Positions 5,375 through 9,821 of a stretch of DNA of 9,821 bases are shown one piece after another (position 1 is the stretch's first letter; each line of letters starts with the position of its first letter). The notes beneath the pieces were generated by a model that ran no database searches, was not told the origin of the DNA, and saw only the letters and a list, made by a program, of their open reading frames with translations. Origin of the DNA: Dehalococcoidia bacterium (GTDB lineage Bacteria > Chloroflexota > Dehalococcoidia > Dehalococcoidales > W693); contig DUFE01000079.1 in NCBI GenBank assembly GCA_011170385.1, positions 1 through 9,821 on the forward strand, written 5' to 3'. The position numbers and the translations under genes were made by a program.

Positions 5375-6031
5375 ATGAAAAAACCGGTAATCTGCGGCGT
5401 CATCGTCGATAGCGATATGGCGGCGGTAAGGAAAGCTGAACCGCTGGTGGATATGTTTGAAGTGCGTATAGACCTTATCGGTAGCGACTGGCAGGATGCA
5501 GCGAGGCAACTTGGCAAGCCCTGGACAGCCTGCAACCGCATGGTAAAAGAGGGCGGTGGCTGGCAGGGCAGCGAAGCCAGGCGGAAAGAGGAACTGCTTA
5601 AGGCGCGCGAGCTAGGCGCAAGCATAGTCGATATAGAGCTTGGTATCACCAACCTGGAAAGGCTGGTGCCTATTATAAAAAAGAAGGCGAAGTGCCTTAT
5701 CTCCTTTCACGATATGGAAAAGACGCCGCCGCTGGATAATCTTGAAATGATGGTCAGGCGGCAGCTTGACGCTGGTGCCGATATCTGTAAGGTGGTCACC
5801 ACCGCCAGGGAGTTCAGGGACAACCTGACGATGCTCGAGCTTCTTGCCGCGTTCCCGGAGGCGAACTTAACCGCCTTTGCAATGGGAGATTTGGGATTGG
5901 TCAGCCGCGTTATCTGTCCGCTTCTAGGCGGCGGTATCGCCTATGCCGCTATCAAGAAGGGTGGCGAATCGGCACCGGGTCAGGTAACAGTGGCGGAATT
6001 ATATAAACTATATGAGATGGCGAATAAATGA
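5375..6031 (+). CDS. aroD: 3-dehydroquinate dehydratase, type I
   Basis: Dehydrates 3-dehydroquinate to 3-dehydroshikimate through a Schiff base. The 218-residue (beta/alpha)8 protein shows the class I signature: EVRIDL (29-34), catalytic His112 in ISFHDME, Schiff-base Lys139 in DICKVV, GDLGLVSR (171-178) and the PGQ near the C-terminus (201-203). It belongs to the type I (AroD) family rather than the unrelated small type II (AroQ) dehydratases. It starts one base after the aroB stop with a strong GGGAGGG (5364-5370) just upstream, so it can be initiated well independently. Confidence 0.95.
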   Translation: MKKPVICGVIVDSDMAAVRKAEPLVDMFEVRIDLIGSDWQDAARQLGKPWTACNRMVKEGGGWQGSEARRKEELLKARELGASIVDIELGITNLERLVPIIKKKAKCLISFHDMEKTPPLDNLEMMVRRQLDAGADICKVVTTAREFRDNLTMLELLAAFPEANLTAFAMGDLGLVSRVICPLLGGGIAYAAIKKGGESAPGQVTVAELYKLYEMANK

Positions 6032-6888
6032 TAACCACTATGACGAAGGTCTGCGGGCTAATAGGCGACCCGTTGGCGCACAGCGTTTCACCGGCGATGC
6101 ACAACGCAGCCTTCGAATGCCTTAAGCTGGATTATATTTATCTCCCTTTTCGGGTGAAAAATGAGCATCTAAAAAAGGCTATCGAGGGCGCCCAATCTCT
6201 TGGTATCAGGGGGCTTAACGTAACCATACCGCACAAGGTTGACATCATCCCCCTTCTGAATGAGCTAGACCCGCCGGCGGAGAGGATAGGCGCTGTCAAC
6301 ACCATAGTCAATGACGAAGGTAATTTGAAAGGATATAACACCGACGCCGGCGGTTTCATGGAGGCTTTGTTACAGGGTGGCTTCAAACCGCAGAACAAGA
6401 AGGCAGTAGTGCTGGGCGCCGGCGGCGCTTCACGGGCGGTATGCTTTGCTCTTGCTGAAAGTGGTGCAGAGGTGATTATACTCAACCGACAGCAGGAAAT
6501 GCACTGGGCGGTTGGGCTGGCTGTTAGCGTTTCGGAGCTATGCCAGAGGCAGGTAAATGCCCTCGAGCTCAGCGAAGATAACCTCAAAGCGTCGCTGGAA
6601 GACGCCGAGTTGCTGGTTAACGCAACCAGTGTAGGTATGAGCCCCGATGCCGGGCAGACACCGGTTGGTAAAAAACTATTAAAGCCGGCGATGGTCGTTT
6701 TCGATGTCGTCTTCAATCCGCTTAAGACCAGGCTGCTGGCTGAAGCCGAGGAAGCCGGTGCAAAGACGATAAGCGGCATAGATATGCTGGTGTGGCAGGG
6801 TGCGCTGGCATTTGAGCTGTGGACCGGGTTAAAACCACCGGTGGAAATAATGAAAGCGGCGGCGCTCGAAGCGTTGAAAGAGCAATGA
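6028..6888 (+). CDS. aroE: Shikimate dehydrogenase (NADP+)
   Basis: Reduces 3-dehydroshikimate to shikimate. The 286-residue protein has an N-terminal substrate domain with GDPLAHSVSPAMHN (13-26, Ser-x-Ser shikimate contact), NVTIPHK with catalytic Lys70, AVNT (89-92) and YNTD with catalytic Asp106. The Rossmann domain has GAGGASRA (130-137) and NR at 153-154. VNATSVGM and FDVVFNP further on are also family blocks. It overlaps aroD by 4 nt (ATGA). A second ATG at 6040 (MTKVCGLIGDP) is a possible alternative start. The C-terminal WQGALAFELWTG segment is normal. Confidence 0.96.
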   Translation: MITTMTKVCGLIGDPLAHSVSPAMHNAAFECLKLDYIYLPFRVKNEHLKKAIEGAQSLGIRGLNVTIPHKVDIIPLLNELDPPAERIGAVNTIVNDEGNLKGYNTDAGGFMEALLQGGFKPQNKKAVVLGAGGASRAVCFALAESGAEVIILNRQQEMHWAVGLAVSVSELCQRQVNALELSEDNLKASLEDAELLVNATSVGMSPDAGQTPVGKKLLKPAMVVFDVVFNPLKTRLLAEAEEAGAKTISGIDMLVWQGALAFELWTGLKPPVEIMKAAALEALKEQ

Positions 6889-7391
6889 AAACCAATATCG
6901 CACTGATAGGCTTCATGGGAGCCGGCAAGACTGCCGTTGGCGAGCTGTTAGCGGAAAGGTTGGGTAAGAAGCCCGTGGAAACGGATAGGCTGATAGAGAA
7001 AAGGGCGGGAAAATCTATACCGGATATCTTCAGCCAGGATGGTGAGGCAGCCTTCCGTCAGCTCGAGGTAGATGTCATCGGTGAGGTTGCCGGTGATAAA
7101 AACCAGGTTATCGCCTGCGGCGGCGGCGTGGTATTGAATCATATAAACACCGACCGCCTGAAAGAAGGCGCGGTGGTGGTCTATCTAACCGCTCCGCCGG
7201 AGGTGATACTGCGGAGGGTGCTGGCTGATACCTCGGTTAGACCTTTGCTTAAAAGCAAAAACAAGGAACAGACTGTACGAAAGCTGATGAGATGCAGGAG
7301 GCCCCTGTATGAGCGGGCGGCTGATATAGAGATAGATACCTCGGAACTGGATATCGATGAGGTCGCTGAGCATATAATAGCCAGGCTTTGA
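6885..7391 (+). CDS. aroK: Shikimate kinase
   Basis: Phosphorylates shikimate to shikimate-3-phosphate with ATP. The 168 residues are normal for this small P-loop kinase. Motifs: Walker A GFMGAGKT (9-16), shikimate-binding Asp34 in ETDRLIE, FRQLE with Arg58, GGG (79-81), LID Arg119 in SVRPLL and the adenine-loop Arg139 in RRPLYERA. The frame is open back to GTG 6819, but the ATG at 6885 overlaps the aroE stop (ATGA) and gives the canonical MKTNIALIGFMGAGKT start. The first Asp of the usual DxD is Glu here (Glu32), a conservative change at a Mg-associated position. Confidence 0.96.
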   Translation: MKTNIALIGFMGAGKTAVGELLAERLGKKPVETDRLIEKRAGKSIPDIFSQDGEAAFRQLEVDVIGEVAGDKNQVIACGGGVVLNHINTDRLKEGAVVVYLTAPPEVILRRVLADTSVRPLLKSKNKEQTVRKLMRCRRPLYERAADIEIDTSELDIDEVAEHIIARL

Positions 7392-7395
7392 TGAT

Positions 7396-8652
7396 ATGAA
7401 AGCGGTAATAGGTAAAAGCGATATAAAGGGCAGGGTATTTGCCCCTCCCTCCAAGAGCTATACCATACGCGGGCTGATGTGCGCCGCCCTGGCTAAAGGC
7501 GATAGCTGTATAATCAACCCTCTGGTTTCAGATGATACCGAAGCCGCAGCCGATGTGCTGGGTCAGGTCGGGGTTGATATAGATAAGGAAGATGGCTGGT
7601 GGCGTGTCAGAGGCGGCTGCCTGCACCAGCCTCAGACAGACCTTTTCTGCCGTGACTCGGCGGCAACACTGCGTTTTATGACCGCCATCGCATCGCTTGT
7701 TCCCGGCAGGTGTCGTTTAACTATGGGCGCTTCGCTTTCTAAAAGACCCGTAGAACCGCTGCTGGAGGCACTGGCGGAGCTGGGGGTGGACTGCTGGGGA
7801 GAAGATGGCTCAGTGGTGGTTAACAGCGGGAGATTAAGGGGTGGTGAGGTGGCTATGCGGGGTGATATCAGCTCGCAGTTCATCTCCGCCTTATTGCTAG
7901 TTTCTCCGCTTGCTGAAAATGGTGTGACCACCTATTTGACCGCACAGCCGGAGTCGAAACCTTATCTTGAGATGACGCTGGGCTGCATGAGAAGGTTCGG
8001 CATAGAGGTAGAAGCATCGACTGGCCTGATGCGGTTCGATATATCAAGACAGGAATATACACCGATAAGCTATTCAGTTGAGGGAGACTGGTCGTCGGCT
8101 TCGTATTTTCTGGCATTTGGAGCTGTATCGGGGCGGGTGGAAATCGCCAATCTCAATGTCGATAGTTTGCAGGGAGACAGGATAATGATAAACTTACTGC
8201 GAAAGATGGGCGCCGATGTATCAATAAGCGGGGGTTCGGTTATGGTCAGGCAGTCGAGGCTGAAGGCTATCACTGCAGACCTTAGCGACTGCATAGACCT
8301 GCTGCCGACCATGGCGGTGCTGGCGGCAGTTGCAGAAGGGCGGAGTGTTTTAAAAGGCATAGGCCGGGCGCGGCTGAAGGAATCGAACCGCGTTACGGCT
8401 TTAAGGGACGGGCTGGAGAAAATGGGAGTATCGGTTACCGAAGAAGAGGACAGAATAATAATAGACGGCACACAGCCAGAGGGAGCAGAGATAGACAGCT
8501 TTGGCGATCACCGTATCGCTATGGCTTTCAGTATCGCGGGGGCGGTGGCCGGCAATACGATAATCAACGGCGCCGAATGCGTTGCCAAAACATATCCCGA
8601 ATTCTGGCAGGCGTTCGAGAGCCTGGGAGGCGAGGTGAAGCTAGATGTCTAA
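7396..8652 (+). CDS. aroA: EPSP synthase (3-phosphoshikimate 1-carboxyvinyltransferase)
   Basis: Transfers the enolpyruvyl group of PEP to shikimate-3-phosphate; the target of glyphosate in sensitive organisms. The 418-residue protein contains PPSKSYTIR (17-25; Lys20, Ser21, Arg25), SKRPVEPLLEAL (115-126), SSQFISALL (159-167), EGDWSSASYFL (229-239), DLLPTMAVLAA (301-311, catalytic Asp301), LKESNR (327-332), DHRIAMAFSIAG (371-382) and AKTYPEFW (397-404, Lys398). The PEP-site loop reads DSAATLR (87-93), where E. coli has NAGTAMR. Ala89 thus takes the place of Gly96, as Ala does in the glyphosate-tolerant Agrobacterium CP4 enzyme. It starts 4 nt after aroK with only a weak Shine-Dalgarno, so translation probably depends on aroK. 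Confidence 0.96.
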   Translation: MKAVIGKSDIKGRVFAPPSKSYTIRGLMCAALAKGDSCIINPLVSDDTEAAADVLGQVGVDIDKEDGWWRVRGGCLHQPQTDLFCRDSAATLRFMTAIASLVPGRCRLTMGASLSKRPVEPLLEALAELGVDCWGEDGSVVVNSGRLRGGEVAMRGDISSQFISALLLVSPLAENGVTTYLTAQPESKPYLEMTLGCMRRFGIEVEASTGLMRFDISRQEYTPISYSVEGDWSSASYFLAFGAVSGRVEIANLNVDSLQGDRIMINLLRKMGADVSISGGSVMVRQSRLKAITADLSDCIDLLPTMAVLAAVAEGRSVLKGIGRARLKESNRVTALRDGLEKMGVSVTEEEDRIIIDGTQPEGAEIDSFGDHRIAMAFSIAGAVAGNTIINGAECVAKTYPEFWQAFESLGGEVKLDV

Positions 8653-9736
8653 CAGTCTGGGGAAGCAGTTTGTAATAACCAGCTTCGGCGAGAGCCATGG
8701 CAGCCTGGTCGGGGTAATTATAGACGGCTGCCCGGCGGGGCTGGCTGTCAGCGAGGCGGATATCCAGCATGAGCTGGACAGGCGAAAGCCGGGAATCAGC
8801 TCTATAACCACGCCGAGGCGGGAAGAAGACAGGGTCGAGTTTCTTGCTGGCGTATTTAATGGCTATACTACCGGCGCTCCCATCTGCCTGGCGGTATGGA
8901 ACAGGGATGTCGATTCCGGCGAGTATGAAAAGGCGAGGCTTTTGCCCCGCCCTGGACAGGCGGATTACACCGCCGGTGTGAAGTATGGCGGCTTCAATGA
9001 TTACCGCGGCGGCGGCAGGTTCTCCGGCAGAATAACCGCTGGCTTCGTAATGGCGGGCGCTGTCGCCCGTAAATTGCTGTATGCCATCGGGGTCGAGGTG
9101 TTGGCTCACACCGTCGAGATAGGCGGCATAGCCGCCCGGCCCGGAGAGCCCGATAAAATAAGAGAGACGGCTGCGAAAAACGCTGTCCACTGCGCCGACG
9201 CCGAAGCGACAGAGAAAATGATAGCAGCCGTTGAGAAAGCCATAAATGAAGACGACAGCCTGGGCGGGATTATCGAGGGTATCGCCCTCGGTCTGCCGGT
9301 CGGGCTGGGTGAGCCAGTTTTCGGTTCCGTTGACGCCGAGCTGTCAAAGGCTCTTTTCGCCATACCGGCGGTAAAAGGTGTTGAGTTCGGCGCCGGTTTT
9401 AAGGCTGCCAGGATGAAGGGTTCGCAGAACAACGATCCGTTTGCCATAAAAGACGGTAGGGTGGTAACCACCAGCAATAACGCCGGTGGCATCCTCGGCG
9501 GTATAAGTAATGGTATGCCACTGGTGGTCAGGGTAGCAGTCAAGCCGACGGCGTCTATCGCCAGAGAGCAACCGACGGTGGACATCGGTAAAATGAAAGA
9601 AGCCACCCTGGCGGTCAAAGGCAGGCATGACGCCTGTATCGTGCCCAGGGCGGTGGTGGTGGTAGAATCTATGATGGCGGTAACCCTGTGCGATTTAGCC
9701 ATCAGGGCGGGTCTGATACCGGGGGTAATAAAATGA
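8645..9736 (+). CDS. aroC: Chorismate synthase
   Basis: Makes chorismate from EPSP with reduced FMN, the last common step. The 363-residue protein shows FGESHG (14-19, His18), the DYRGGGRFSGR block (119-129), GLPVGLGEPVF (216-226), KGSQNND (258-264), NNAGGILGGISNG (278-290) and KGRHDACIVPRAVVVVESM (325-343). The segment usually written RPGHADYT reads RPGQADYT here (Gln105), so one of the two classical active-site His residues is absent; the second, His18, is kept. RITAGFV replaces the enterobacterial RETAMRV, a variation I also associate with archaeal-type enzymes. ATG 8645 overlaps aroA by 8 nt and has GAGGTGA a few bases upstream, a good Shine-Dalgarno. Confidence 0.95.
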   Translation: MSNSLGKQFVITSFGESHGSLVGVIIDGCPAGLAVSEADIQHELDRRKPGISSITTPRREEDRVEFLAGVFNGYTTGAPICLAVWNRDVDSGEYEKARLLPRPGQADYTAGVKYGGFNDYRGGGRFSGRITAGFVMAGAVARKLLYAIGVEVLAHTVEIGGIAARPGEPDKIRETAAKNAVHCADAEATEKMIAAVEKAINEDDSLGGIIEGIALGLPVGLGEPVFGSVDAELSKALFAIPAVKGVEFGAGFKAARMKGSQNNDPFAIKDGRVVTTSNNAGGILGGISNGMPLVVRVAVKPTASIAREQPTVDIGKMKEATLAVKGRHDACIVPRAVVVVESMMAVTLCDLAIRAGLIPGVIK

Positions 9737-9821
9737 AACTGGAAGAGCTAAGAAAACAGATAGACGACGTCGATACCAGTATCGTCAACCTCATCGCCGA
9801 GCGGATAGGGCTTGCCGAGCA
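9733..9821 (+). CDS. Chorismate mutase (AroQ type), 5' part only
   Basis: Only 29 codons lie inside the window. They read MKLEELRKQIDDVDTSIVNL and continue IAERIGLAE, the first helix of an AroQ-class chorismate mutase (pattern LRxxID.ID..IV.L...R), including the active-site Arg7 and the later Arg24. It may be a stand-alone mutase or the N-terminal domain of a bifunctional P-protein (chorismate mutase-prephenate dehydratase, pheA); the window cannot decide. The ATG overlaps the aroC stop by 4 nt (ATGA), which places it in the same operon and continues the path from chorismate to prephenate. Confidence 0.88.
   Translation, partial: MKLEELRKQIDDVDTSIVNLIAERIGLAE

Noticed and set aside
8564..9190. 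208-codon minus-strand frame across the aroA-aroC junction
   Set aside because: Antisense to two well-supported genes, with no recognisable motif and no ribosome binding site context.
9106..9702. 198-codon minus-strand frame inside aroC
   Set aside because: Antisense shadow of aroC, low-complexity Ser/Ala/Thr composition.

Overview
The window joins two divergent housekeeping operons of a bacterium with roughly 50% GC. The gene content, the sequence style and the arrangement rpsL-rpsG-fusA facing a complete aroF-B-D-E-K-A-C-chorismate mutase operon suggest a Dehalococcoidia-type Chloroflexota. That placement is inference from remembered gene order and protein style, not from a search. No mobile elements, tRNA or rRNA genes, CRISPR arrays or phage genes are visible.

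Left side (1-2740, minus strand): the str operon. Reading right to left it has a promoter (about 2710-2739), an untranslated leader with a perfect 10-bp hairpin (2611-2634), rpsL (uS12, start TTG 2581), rpsG (uS7, start ATG 2139) and fusA (EF-G, start ATG 1595), which runs off the left edge in domain IV. The start sites chosen for all three genes rest on Shine-Dalgarno placement and family alignment.

Middle (2740-3217): a non-coding divergent control region. The plus-strand part is the most interesting stretch of the window. It has a near-consensus promoter (TTGACA-N17-TATATT, 2953-2981) and then a 30-codon leader peptide ORF (3009-3101) with a dense run of Tyr, Phe and Trp codons (YYAYFTFTWHF). 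Mutually exclusive RNA structures follow: a hairpin over the Trp/Phe codons, a 14-bp antiterminator, and an intrinsic terminator (3132-3157) ahead of aroF. This has the architecture of a ribosome-mediated transcription attenuator that senses all three aromatic amino acids and controls the whole common aromatic pathway.

Right side (3218-9821, plus strand): a tightly packed operon encoding every step from PEP plus erythrose-4-phosphate to chorismate: DAHP synthase (aroF), DHQ synthase (aroB), type I DHQ dehydratase (aroD), shikimate dehydrogenase (aroE), shikimate kinase (aroK), EPSP synthase (aroA) and chorismate synthase (aroC). The start of a chorismate mutase follows and is cut by the window edge. 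Most junctions overlap (1 to 8 nt) or are separated by 4 nt or less, which implies one transcript and translational coupling. AroF also carries an N-terminal ferredoxin-like domain of the kind that gives Tyr/Phe feedback inhibition, so the pathway looks controlled both by attenuation and allosterically. Several enzymes have unusual residues at signature positions: AroA has Ala where E. coli has Gly96, AroC has Gln in place of the RPGHAD His, AroF has divergent loops, and uS12 has Pro where a streptomycin-site Lys is usual.
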